Under the pieces are notes generated by a model, which ran no database searches, was not told where the DNA came from, and was given only the letters and a program-made list of their open reading frames with translations. A stretch of DNA of 12,860 nucleotides from positions 1 to 12,860 of the forward strand of contig CAJXME010000011.1 of the NCBI GenBank assembly GCA_913056245.1. The letters are read 5' to 3'. Positions 1 to 6,873 of the stretch are shown here, piece after piece (positions within the stretch are counted from its first letter, which is position 1; every line of letters begins with the position of its first letter). The translations under genes and the position numbers were made by a program. The DNA is from an uncultured Alphaproteobacteria bacterium (GTDB taxonomy: Bacteria; Pseudomonadota; Alphaproteobacteria; Puniceispirillales; UBA1172).

Positions 1-1
1 A

Positions 2-94
2 GCGTTAGCCGATGATACTCTAGACCGACTGATTTCATTTGCTCAAGAACAAGGCCTTAAAATCACCTTGGATGATCTGCTGATCCAAGAATGA
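2..94 (+). CDS. 3' end of a gene, possibly a Nif11-like domain protein (partial)
   Basis: An open frame enters from the left edge and ends at TGA 92-94, leaving 30 residues that finish in ISFAQEQGLKITLDDLLIQE. The stretch looks like one amphipathic helix, a glycine turn and a second short helix. Its pattern (acidic start, FAQEQG, then ITLDDL) resembles the end of Nif11-type domains, which commonly read like A-x-x-x-G-[FY]-x-[FI]-T-x-x-[DE]-L. Nif11 domains occur alone or as leader peptides of ribosomally made natural products. Here the protein ends right after the second helix, with no Gly-Gly site or core peptide. The gene converges on the importer operon. The start and most of the protein lie outside the window, so the family call is a guess from pattern only. 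Confidence 0.4.
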   Translation, partial: ALADDTLDRLISFAQEQGLKITLDDLLIQE

Positions 95-105
95 GGATTG
101 AGTGA

Positions 106-129
106 TTGAGCGCTTAGGTGCGCGCTTAA
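106..129 (+). terminator. stem-loop in the convergent gap, possible terminator
   Basis: TTGAGCGC (106-113) pairs with GCGCTTAA (122-129) through one G-U pair, around the 8-base loop TTAGGTGC. It sits 12 bases after the stop of the left-edge gene and just before the end of the converging importer operon. It is followed by AAATTG rather than a run of T, so it is not a classic intrinsic terminator. The G-U pair becomes a mismatch on the minus strand, so the fold favours + strand transcripts. Confidence 0.3.
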
Positions 130-142
130 AAATTGCGGCGAC

Positions 143-964
143 TCAAATCTTTATTGATCCTATATCTGGGGCAGATGACAGAAGCATTTTTGTATAGTCA
201 TGCTTTGGGTTTGTTAACAACTTAGACGCCGCTTCTTCTTCAACCAATTGACCATTCTTCAAAACACCGATTGTATTCGCCATCGTGGATATAACCGCTA
301 GATCATGGGAAATAAAAAGATAGGTCAGCAAAAACTCGCGCTGCAATTCTTTCAATAAATTGAGGACTTGCGCCTGCACCGAGACATCGAGCGCAGAGGT
401 GGGTTCATCGCAAATGATCATTTCCGGCTGTGACGCTAGCGCACGAGCGATGGAAATGCGTTGCCGTTGCCCACCCGAAAACTCATGGGGGTATTTGTTC
501 ACATCACGCGCGGATAAACCCACCTGATCAAGCAATTCAGCAACGCGCTTTTGTTGCGCTTGCGTATCATCCAAAAGATGAAAAGACTTGATCGGTTCAA
601 GAATAATATCACCAACTTTCCATCTTGGGTTCAGGCTGGCATAGGGTGATTGAAATACCATTTGAACCCGCTGACGCATTCGGCGTAAGGACATCGCATC
701 AAGACCACCATCATGGAAATCATGACCATCTATATGCACTGATCCCATGGACGGTCTGAGCAAGCCCGAAACCATTTGCGCTATGGTCGATTTTCCTGAA
801 CCGCTTTCACCAACAAGAGCATAGGTTTCCCCTTTTTTGATCGAAAAACTAACCTGATCCACCGCTGTTAGAATTTGTTTTTGACAGCCGGTGATCTGAC
901 GCACAATCCATGGGTCAGACAAATCAAAATGACGCGTTAATTGATGGGCAGTAACATAACTCAT
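143..964 (-). CDS. dppF: peptide/nickel-type ABC importer, ATP-binding protein (DppF/OppF family)
   Basis: Cytoplasmic ATPase, 273 residues, that should pair with the neighbouring DppD-type ATPase to power uptake through the two permeases. Seen in order: Walker A GESGSGKST (about 52-60), Q-loop in VFQSPYASLNP (Q105), signature FSGGQRQR (about 162-169), Walker B ending in CDEP (D186, E187), and the switch histidine in ISHD (H220). The chosen ATG at 962-964 overlaps the upstream gene's stop as ATGA, which implies translational coupling. An in-frame ATG 11 codons earlier would lie deeper in that gene and has no better ribosome site. The protein is about 60 residues shorter than E. coli DppF (334). 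It stops soon after KHDYTKMLLSSAP, so it lacks the cysteine-bearing C-terminal region that the partner ATPase keeps. The family is certain; the dpp name is family-level, because the substrate is unknown. Confidence 0.93.
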   Translation of the reverse strand: MSYVTAHQLTRHFDLSDPWIVRQITGCQKQILTAVDQVSFSIKKGETYALVGESGSGKSTIAQMVSGLLRPSMGSVHIDGHDFHDGGLDAMSLRRMRQRVQMVFQSPYASLNPRWKVGDIILEPIKSFHLLDDTQAQQKRVAELLDQVGLSARDVNKYPHEFSGGQRQRISIARALASQPEMIICDEPTSALDVSVQAQVLNLLKELQREFLLTYLFISHDLAVISTMANTIGVLKNGQLVEEEAASKLLTNPKHDYTKMLLSSAPDIGSIKI

Positions 965-1938
965 GAGATTTCTGACCCATCCTTTAATAACCAACATGCC
1001 GAGCGATCTTCAAACAATGGGGGTTGCTGTATTTTGCATTGCGCATTTGCAAAATCACACCTTGGATGAAACGCACATCCTTGTGGAATTTGTTCAAGGT
1101 CAGGCATGGCACCAGGGATTTGAAACAATTTCTTTTTATATGAATCTGCATCAATCCGAGGAGTGGCCGCAACAAGCCCCTTGGTATAAGGATGCCTCGG
1201 GCTGTTAAGAACAGAGGCTGTTTCACCAATTTCAGCAAGTCGACCGGCATATAGAACGGCAACCCGATCCGTGGTCTCAGCAATCACGCCCATATCATGG
1301 GTGATTAAAATAATCGACGTCCCGCGTTCCCGACACAACCGTTTCAAAAGGTCAAGGATCTGCGCTTGCACCGAAACATCAAGTGCTGTTGTAGGTTCAT
1401 CCGCAATGATAAGTGATGGTTCTGGCGCAAGAGCAAGAGCAATCACCACCCGCTGACGCATCCCTCCTGAAAACGTATGCGGATAGGCATTGATGCGCCT
1501 CGGGTCAATCCCAACTTCCGCAAGAAGGGTTTTAGCTCGGTCAAAGGCTTCCGCCTTTGACATATTGATATGAGTTCGGATGGCCTCAACCAGCTGATCG
1601 CCAATTTTCCGGAGAGGATTAAGGCTCACAAGCGGATCCTGAAAAATCATCGAAATTTTTGAACCGCGAATAGAACTTGCATTTTGATCTATGCGGTTGC
1701 CATCAAAAATAATTTCGCCGGATGATATGTAAAGCGGTGGGTCAATCAGCCCAAGAATAGCCGAGCCTGTCATAGACTTCCCAGCACCAGATTCGCCAAC
1801 AAGCCCAAGGATTTCACCCGGGTAAACCTTAAAGGACAAATCATCAACAGCCTTTAACCGATCGCGGCGTTTTTTGAGCATCACGCTCAAATGACTGATT
1901 TCAAGAAGGGGCGCCGTCATCTCTCTAGTTTTGCTCAT
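961..1938 (-). CDS. dppD: peptide/nickel-type ABC importer, ATP-binding protein (DppD/OppD family)
   Basis: Second ATPase of the importer, 325 residues, close to E. coli DppD (327). Visible motifs are Walker A GESGAGKS (48-55), Q-loop IFQDPLVSLNP (Q100), signature FSGGMRQR (156-163) and Walker B IIADEP (D180, E181). The methionine in place of the signature glutamine is usual for OppD/DppD proteins. The C-terminal oligopeptide-transport region is complete, with GCAFHPRCDF and cysteines at about 288, 294, 301 and 315. This is the spacing class reported to bind a 4Fe-4S cluster in some DppD proteins. The start ATG (1936-1938) overlaps the permease stop as ATGA; Met7 is an alternative start. The 3' end overlaps the next ATPase gene by four bases. 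It acts on the inner face of the cytoplasmic membrane as a heterodimer with the shorter ATPase. Confidence 0.94.
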   Translation of the reverse strand: MSKTREMTAPLLEISHLSVMLKKRRDRLKAVDDLSFKVYPGEILGLVGESGAGKSMTGSAILGLIDPPLYISSGEIIFDGNRIDQNASSIRGSKISMIFQDPLVSLNPLRKIGDQLVEAIRTHINMSKAEAFDRAKTLLAEVGIDPRRINAYPHTFSGGMRQRVVIALALAPEPSLIIADEPTTALDVSVQAQILDLLKRLCRERGTSIILITHDMGVIAETTDRVAVLYAGRLAEIGETASVLNSPRHPYTKGLVAATPRIDADSYKKKLFQIPGAMPDLEQIPQGCAFHPRCDFANAQCKIQQPPLFEDRSACWLLKDGSEIS

Positions 1939-2843
1939 TTAAGTTTAGGGTTCAGCGTGTCCCGCAACCAATCACCAAATAGGTTAATTGATAATGCCAA
2001 TGCAAGCAGGGTTAACGCGGGGAAGAGCAGTATCCACCACTCCCCTGAAAAGAGAAAATCTTGTCCAATTCGGATTAATGTTCCCAAACTTGGTTTTGTG
2101 GTTGGCACGCCCACTCCCAGAAAAGACAATGTCGCCTCGGCGATGATCGCAAGAGCAAAGGTGATTGTTGCGATGACCAATACTGGACTCAGAACATTAG
2201 GAAGAACATGAAGCAACATAATTTGACGCTTGCTGAGGCCAATCATCTTTGCCGCGGTGATGTATTCTTTCTCGCGTTCAACGAGGGTTGATCCTCTGAC
2301 GGTGCGAGCAAATGGAACCCATTCCGACAAGCCAATGGACACGATCAGAACGGCGATCGACATCTCATAGCGTAAATCTGGGGGCAAAACGCCTTTGGCG
2401 ACCCCATAAATCAACATGGCCACCAAGATAGACGGAAAAGTCATTTGGATGTCAGCAAATCGCATGATCAGTGTATCCAACCACCCGCCCAGATAGCCGG
2501 CGATAAGGCCTAATGTGACTCCCATCACCATGGCCAGCATCACCGCCATAATGCCAACAAACAACGAAATCCGAAGCCCGTAAAGGATCGTTGAAAATAA
2601 ATCACGGCCTTGATCATCGGTGCCCATTAAAAACACTTCGCCGGTAAATTCATTGGCTTGCATCGGCGGCGTAAAGCCATTCATCAAGTTCAAACTGGCT
2701 GGATCAAAAGGATTGTTGGGTGCGATAAAATTGGCAAAAACCGCGGCGAGGATAATCACCATAAACACGACAAAAGAGACAACAGCAACAGGCGTATTGG
2801 AAAAATCATAGAAGAAATCAGATTGTAAAAACCGACGCATCAT
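1935..2843 (-). CDS. dppC: peptide/nickel-type ABC importer, inner membrane permease (DppC family)
   Basis: Membrane permease of 302 residues (E. coli DppC is 300). It shows the N-terminal helix found in the DppC group (about 19-40) and then the hallmark MGTDDQGRDLFSTILYGLR (about 73-91), which opens the permease domain. The coupling loop that contacts the ATPases is EYITAAKMIGLSKRQIM (about 193-209), followed by HVLPN. Further hydrophobic helices and a short cytoplasmic tail, GDWLRDTLNPKLK, complete the fold. The gene starts directly after the upstream permease stop, with no spacer (TAA then ATGATG). Its ribosome site, AGGAAAGAGG, is the complement of 2849-2858 and lies inside the 3' end of that gene, five bases from the first ATG. 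The second ATG (2838-2840) is an equally possible start. It overlaps the DppD-type gene as ATGA. Confidence 0.94.
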   Translation of the reverse strand: MMRRFLQSDFFYDFSNTPVAVVSFVVFMVIILAAVFANFIAPNNPFDPASLNLMNGFTPPMQANEFTGEVFLMGTDDQGRDLFSTILYGLRISLFVGIMAVMLAMVMGVTLGLIAGYLGGWLDTLIMRFADIQMTFPSILVAMLIYGVAKGVLPPDLRYEMSIAVLIVSIGLSEWVPFARTVRGSTLVEREKEYITAAKMIGLSKRQIMLLHVLPNVLSPVLVIATITFALAIIAEATLSFLGVGVPTTKPSLGTLIRIGQDFLFSGEWWILLFPALTLLALALSINLFGDWLRDTLNPKLK

Positions 2844-3827
2844 TTAGACCTCTTTCCTTAACTGACCATCACGCAGTCTTGGATCAATAAGAAGGTACAA
2901 AAGATCAACCACTAAATTAATCACCACAAAGGCAAACCCCACCAGCAACAGATATGCGCTCATGACAGGAATATCGACAAAATAGACGGCGTTAATAAAC
3001 AACAGCCCTACCCCCGGCCATTGAAAAACAGTTTCCGTGATAATGGCAAAGGCGATCACTGAGCCAAGTTGCAAACCCGTGATCGTAATTACAGGAATCA
3101 AAATATTTGGGAGTGCGTGAAAAAAATACACCTGACGTTTTGACTGCCCTAAAGCGACCGCTAGTCTAATGTAATCTTGGCGCAGCACTTCAAGCATTTC
3201 AGCACGGGTTAAGCGCATGATCAGGGTCATTTGATAAAGCCCTAAGGTTATGCTGGGGAGGATTAAAGATTTTAAACCACTCACGGTCAAATAACCGGTT
3301 GTCCACCAGCCCAAATCCACCACCTCGCCTCGTCCAAATGAGGGAAGCCAGTTTAACTCAACCGAAAACAACCAAATCAGCAACACACCAATGAGGAATG
3401 TCGGCAGCGACACACCAACTAATGATGTTGAAAGAATAAAATTGGTCATCATGCTGCCGCGATTAATGGCGGTATAAATTCCAGTAATCACCCCAAAAAT
3501 TACAGCAAAAATAGCCGAGGTTATGGCTAATTCAAGCGTTGCTGGCAAGCGAAGAGCGATCAATTCAGCAACCGGCAACGCCCCGCGATAGGAATTCCCA
3601 AAATCAAATTGCAACGCGCGCCAAACAAAATTGGCGTATTGCTCATAAATCGGATCATTAAGTCCAAGCGCGTTTTCAAGAGCGGCGCGTTGTGCAACTG
3701 TTGCCTCCTGACCAAGGAGACTTTCAACAGGGTTGCCAACAAAACGAAAAATCAGAAAAGAAATCAGTGCCACAAACAAGAGCACCATGACAGCTTGCAA
3801 TAAACGTCTAAGGATAATGATTAGCAT
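2844..3827 (-). CDS. dppB: peptide/nickel-type ABC importer, inner membrane permease (DppB family)
   Basis: First permease of the importer, 327 residues (E. coli DppB is 339). The N-terminus, MLIIILRRLLQAVMVLL, is the typical DppB first helix after a short basic stretch. It is followed by a periplasmic segment of about 70 residues with LGLNDPIYEQYANF. The permease domain holds the coupling loop DYIRLAVALGQSKRQV (about 218-233), then FFHALPN. The end, YLLIDPRLRDG, is the conserved DppB tail. The start ATG at 3825-3827 has only a weak ribosome site (AAGAA). It lies 11 bases downstream of a perfect hairpin that ends at 3839 on this strand, so its translation may be lower than that of the binding-protein gene. 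The upstream ATG at 3838-3840 is out of frame. With the DppC-type protein it forms the membrane channel. Confidence 0.94.
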   Translation of the reverse strand: MLIIILRRLLQAVMVLLFVALISFLIFRFVGNPVESLLGQEATVAQRAALENALGLNDPIYEQYANFVWRALQFDFGNSYRGALPVAELIALRLPATLELAITSAIFAVIFGVITGIYTAINRGSMMTNFILSTSLVGVSLPTFLIGVLLIWLFSVELNWLPSFGRGEVVDLGWWTTGYLTVSGLKSLILPSITLGLYQMTLIMRLTRAEMLEVLRQDYIRLAVALGQSKRQVYFFHALPNILIPVITITGLQLGSVIAFAIITETVFQWPGVGLLFINAVYFVDIPVMSAYLLLVGFAFVVINLVVDLLYLLIDPRLRDGQLRKEV

Positions 3828-3838
3828 ATTTCTTGTTC

Positions 3839-3874
3839 ATATTCTGCCAGGCTCTAAAAAACCTGGCAGAATAT
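3839..3874 (-). promoter_or_regulatory. intercistronic hairpin between binding-protein and permease genes
   Basis: Perfect 13-bp inverted repeat: ATATTCTGCCAGG at 3839-3851 and its exact complement CCTGGCAGAATAT at 3862-3874, around a 10-base loop. On the transcribed (minus) strand it begins 10 bases after the binding-protein stop codon and ends 11 bases before the permease start. It is not followed by a T run (next come GAACAAGAAAT and the ATG), so it is unlikely to be a full terminator. Hairpins in this position in solute-binding-protein operons, such as malE-malF, are known to protect the upstream mRNA from 3' exonucleases and so favour the binding protein. It also abuts the weak ribosome site of the permease gene. 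Confidence 0.75.
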
Positions 3875-3884
3875 CTAATGGTTT

Positions 3885-5429
3885 TTATTTAAACTTCAGG
3901 AATTGGAAGTGAGGCTGATCTTCTGGTTGAACATCAAATTCAATGTTATCCCGCATACCCCAATTCAACACCTGATTGTGGATCGGCAAATACATCTGCG
4001 CTTTCTGAATTTCAGCCCAAATTTTTGCAATCGTTGCGTCACGCTTAGCCAAATCAGTTTCGGATTCAAGGCTAACGATCATGGCATCGACATCAGCGTT
4101 GGAATAGCCGGTTGGATTCCAAGAACCACGATTTTCCGTCTGAGTGTGAACCAAGAAATTGAAAATGTAGTGGGAATCAAATGTTGGAACACCCCATCCT
4201 AACATGTAGAAATCGGATTCACCGCCTTTTGCGATAGGGAAGTGTTGAGCCTTTGGTTTCGCATCAAGCGTAACATTGATCCCAATTTGAGCCATCATGC
4301 CAACAACAGCCTGACAAATAGCCTCATCATTGACATAACGGTCATTCGGACAGTTCAGAACAATATCAAACCCATTGCTATAACCCGCCTGCGCCATCAA
4401 ATCTTTGGCCATTTTCACGTCGTATTTCGGGTATTTGTTCAAATCTTCCGTCCAACCGTTTACAAATGGCGGCATAATCACGCCTGTTGGATCAGATTGA
4501 CCACGCATTACGACTTTCTTGATGGAGTCGCGATTGATGGCAATATTCATGGCCTGACGCACACGCAAATCAGCGGTTGGCCCATTAGCCGTATCAACCC
4601 CTAAGAAAATCACACGATTTTGAGCAGCTGTCGCCAATTTCAAACCTGATGATGATTCCACGCGCCCAAGGTCTTGAACGGGAACGTCTTGAATAAGATC
4701 AACTTCACCAGAGAGCAACGCCGCAACACGTGTTGCCGAAGATTGAATGGGGGTGTAGATGATTTCTGTCACCTGATTGGGGTAAATATCTTTGCCCCAA
4801 TAATTTGGGTTTGCCTTCAGAACAGTTTTTTCATCCACCGCCCGGCTGACCAGCATAAAAGCACCGGTGCCATTTGTATTCATCGTGGCAAAGTTGGTTT
4901 CACCTTTTGCCACATCATGCGGGGTCATTACGTTATTGGATTCTGACCAGCCCTTATCCATGATGAACATATTGGTCAGGTTGTTGACCAACAATGGATT
5001 GGCTCCATTGGTTTCAATATCGACGGTATAGGCATCTACAGCACGAACTTCTTTGACCGATGAAAGCAATTCTTTCATCTCCGAGCCATCTGCTTTTGCC
5101 CGATTTAATGAAAAAACAACATCTTCAGAATCAAATTTGGCGCCGTCATGGAAGGTCACCCCTTGCCGTAATTTGAAACGCCATACGCTTGGGTTATTGG
5201 GCAGAGCCGCCCATTCTGTCGCAAGCGATGGGATGATTGATCCGGCCATATCCCGTTGCAACAACGAGTCATAAATCTGGTGCGATAGCGTATGAGTTGG
5301 GCCTTCATTCTGCGCATGAGGATCCATCGTGATGGAATCGCCCGCCCGAGCCCAACGGATGGTTTCTGCTGAGGCTGAGGTCAAACTAACCGATAGAATA
5401 GCGGCAGAGACAAGCAAATGCTTAAGCAT
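3885..5429 (-). CDS. dppA: ABC importer periplasmic solute-binding protein, family 5 (DppA/OppA-like)
   Basis: Periplasmic receptor of the importer, 514 residues (E. coli DppA is 535). The N-terminus is a Sec signal peptide, MLKHLLVSAAILSVSLTSAS, with a likely cut after Ala21 (ASA|ET). There is no lipobox cysteine, so the protein should be soluble in the periplasm of a Gram-negative cell. The family 5 signature is plain: WRFKLRQGVTFHDGAKF (about 83-99), then SEDVVFSLNRA. Later come the usual hinge segments, for example LGWGVPTFDSHYIFNFL. A strong ribosome site, AAAGGGAG (complement of 5437-5444), lies seven bases before the ATG. The gene heads the operon, and the hairpin after it fits high expression of the receptor. 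Family 5 proteins bind di- and oligopeptides, nickel complexes, opines, glutathione and other ligands. The sequence alone does not tell which, so the symbol is family-level. Confidence 0.92.
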   Translation of the reverse strand: MLKHLLVSAAILSVSLTSASAETIRWARAGDSITMDPHAQNEGPTHTLSHQIYDSLLQRDMAGSIIPSLATEWAALPNNPSVWRFKLRQGVTFHDGAKFDSEDVVFSLNRAKADGSEMKELLSSVKEVRAVDAYTVDIETNGANPLLVNNLTNMFIMDKGWSESNNVMTPHDVAKGETNFATMNTNGTGAFMLVSRAVDEKTVLKANPNYWGKDIYPNQVTEIIYTPIQSSATRVAALLSGEVDLIQDVPVQDLGRVESSSGLKLATAAQNRVIFLGVDTANGPTADLRVRQAMNIAINRDSIKKVVMRGQSDPTGVIMPPFVNGWTEDLNKYPKYDVKMAKDLMAQAGYSNGFDIVLNCPNDRYVNDEAICQAVVGMMAQIGINVTLDAKPKAQHFPIAKGGESDFYMLGWGVPTFDSHYIFNFLVHTQTENRGSWNPTGYSNADVDAMIVSLESETDLAKRDATIAKIWAEIQKAQMYLPIHNQVLNWGMRDNIEFDVQPEDQPHFQFLKFK

Positions 5430-5699
5430 AGTTATTCTCCCTTTAATTTCATTTATTTTGATAATTTAGTCTAACCCTAATACAAATTCTTACAAATAAG
5501 AATCTTTCTAAATATGTCTGGATGGTAAAGACGTAAAATCTATACTGCTTGCCAAAGCAATAACCCAAACACAACCGCTCATATTTTCACTTTATTAAAA
5601 TAAGAATTTTGCAAGTTCTTGGTATTTTCATTTTAGGGATGGATGCATCAGTCAATTGCAGATTATGATCTTATCAGATCCGTCTTGAGGGAATTGTTA
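5430..5699. promoter_or_regulatory. divergent intergenic region with palindrome and repeated 10-mer
   Basis: AT-rich region that must hold the promoters of both the importer operon (minus) and the EamA gene (plus). At 5486-5503 lies the palindrome ATTCTTA-CAAA-TAAGAAT (7-bp arms), 57 bases before the importer start codon and a good operator candidate. The 10-mer AAATAAGAAT, which includes the right arm, occurs at 5494-5503 and again at 5598-5607, on the EamA side. No -35/-10 pair with good spacing can be assigned with confidence on either strand; TAAAAT at 5596-5601 is a possible -10 for the + strand without a matching -35. The palindrome is clear, its role is inferred. Confidence 0.5.
5687..5692 (+). 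promoter_or_regulatory. ribosome binding site that decides the EamA gene start
   Basis: GAGGGA seven bases before the ATG at 5700. The earlier in-frame ATG at 5643 has AGGGA only three bases away, which is too close. The later start also gives a protein that begins directly before its first membrane helix. Confidence 0.6.
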
Positions 5700-6593
5700 A
5701 TGCCATCACCTTTGATCAAGGCAATTATCATTTTATTTGTTGGAATCGCCGCCTTTGATGTGATGAGTGTCCTTGTTCGAATGTTGGGGGGATCCTATCC
5801 AATTTTGCAAATCTCAGTCCTCAGGAATATTTTTGGCATTATCCCAGCGTTGATGCTTTTAATGGCTGGCCCGGGTCTTAGGTCAATCAAAAAATTAAAT
5901 CAGAGAAAACAATGGATGATCATTACCATCCGAAGCGCGGCGGTGTTGTTGGCTCAGATGTGTTTCTATACAGCGCTTACAAAAATTGAGTTTGCCACAA
6001 CATCCGCGCTCGGATTCACCAGTCCATTTTTCATTACACTACTATCCATCCCAATATTAGGGCATCACGTTGGACTGATACGCTTCATCGCAATCCTAAT
6101 AGGTTTTGCTGGTGTTTTGACCATCTGGAAACCGTTTGATGAAAGTTTTACATGGTGGATGGTTTTTCCAGTCATTGCCGCTTTAGGATATGCCCTTTCA
6201 AGCGTGCTTGTGCGTTTATTTGATGATGATATCCCTTCGGCAGCCATCCAAATTAGCCAGCAATTTATCACCTTTTTTATAGGCTTGATCCTGTTGCTGT
6301 TGTTCGAAGAAATCGCGCCAATAGCAAACGTCAAAGATGCAGGATTATTTGTTTTACTTGGTATGTTTGGCGGTATTGGCGTTTTGGGGTTGGTCATCGC
6401 TTACCGTTTAGTAGACCCATCCAGTTTGGCGCCATTTGAATATTTTGGGATTCCCATCTCATTCATGCTTGGTTGGCTGTTTTTCAGTGAAGCACCTTTT
6501 GACACGCTATTCCCAGGTGTTTTCTTCATCGTAGGAGCTGGTTTGCTGATTTTTATTCGTGAGCGATATAATAAAAAATCAAACTCTGCCTAA
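5700..6593 (+). CDS. EamA-family drug/metabolite transporter (DMT superfamily)
   Basis: Inner-membrane carrier of 297 residues with ten hydrophobic helices in two EamA repeats: about residues 5-140, then 150-285. Family features seen include the conserved helix-3/4 region, R-x-A-A-V-L-L-A-Q-M-x-F-Y-T-A-L (about 78-93), with SALGFTSPFFITLLSIPILG following it. The second repeat opens with MVFPVIAALGYALSSVLVR and ends with the PFEYFGIPISFMLGWLFFSE segment. Related carriers export or import amino acids, nucleotide derivatives or S-adenosylmethionine; nothing here fixes the substrate. The start at 5700 is preferred because of its ribosome site. Starting at 5643 would add 19 polar residues. It is transcribed divergently from the importer operon and may share a regulator with it, which is inference. 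The basic tail RERYNKKSNSA is cytoplasmic if the usual topology holds. Confidence 0.9.
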   Translation: MPSPLIKAIIILFVGIAAFDVMSVLVRMLGGSYPILQISVLRNIFGIIPALMLLMAGPGLRSIKKLNQRKQWMIITIRSAAVLLAQMCFYTALTKIEFATTSALGFTSPFFITLLSIPILGHHVGLIRFIAILIGFAGVLTIWKPFDESFTWWMVFPVIAALGYALSSVLVRLFDDDIPSAAIQISQQFITFFIGLILLLLFEEIAPIANVKDAGLFVLLGMFGGIGVLGLVIAYRLVDPSSLAPFEYFGIPISFMLGWLFFSEAPFDTLFPGVFFIVGAGLLIFIRERYNKKSNSA

Positions 6594-6873
6594 TTTTAAG
6601 AGGTGAAATACATCTCGACTAAACTCTCCACAATATTCGGCTTATTTTTATCTATCGCCGGGATAGAAATAAACTAATCAAAAACAAGATTTTTATTGAT
6701 GCAAGGGGTCGATATACTTGTCCAGATGGCGAAGGTTTCTCAAACGTAAATAGCCGCAAAAGTTGGATGCTCCCTAAACATATTACTATATCTCTTGCCT
6801 CCCTTGAGTTTTTGTCAATCTCATCCATATTGACGTTATTATTCCTAGGCGTTCCCAATGATGGTGTTTATTA
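6594..6873. other. AT-rich spacer with no recognised gene
   Basis: This gap of 280 bases follows the EamA gene. Just after its stop is a weak 6-bp hairpin, GAGGTG-AAATA-CATCTC (6600-6616, one G-T pair), without a T run. From 6623 an 83-codon frame without stops runs to TAA at 6872-6874, which overlaps the next gene's ATG as TAATG. Its only ATG, at 6767, would give 35 residues (MLPKHITISLASLEFLSISS, then ILTLLFLGVPNDGVY). No family is recognised and no good ribosome site precedes it. A loose promoter match for the next gene is TTGTCA (6812-6817) with TATTAT (6837-6842), but the 19-base spacer is long. The stretch may be a gene remnant, a leader or plain spacer. Confidence 0.4.

Noticed and set aside
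3903..4604. Two + strand frames of 99 and 120 codons opposite the binding-protein gene
   Set aside because: They are shadows of the conserved family 5 binding protein, with no motif of their own.
6652..6858. A 68-codon minus strand frame in the AT-rich gap
   Set aside because: No family resemblance, no ribosome site and no upstream promoter were seen. It overlaps the likely promoter of the Tat-protein gene.
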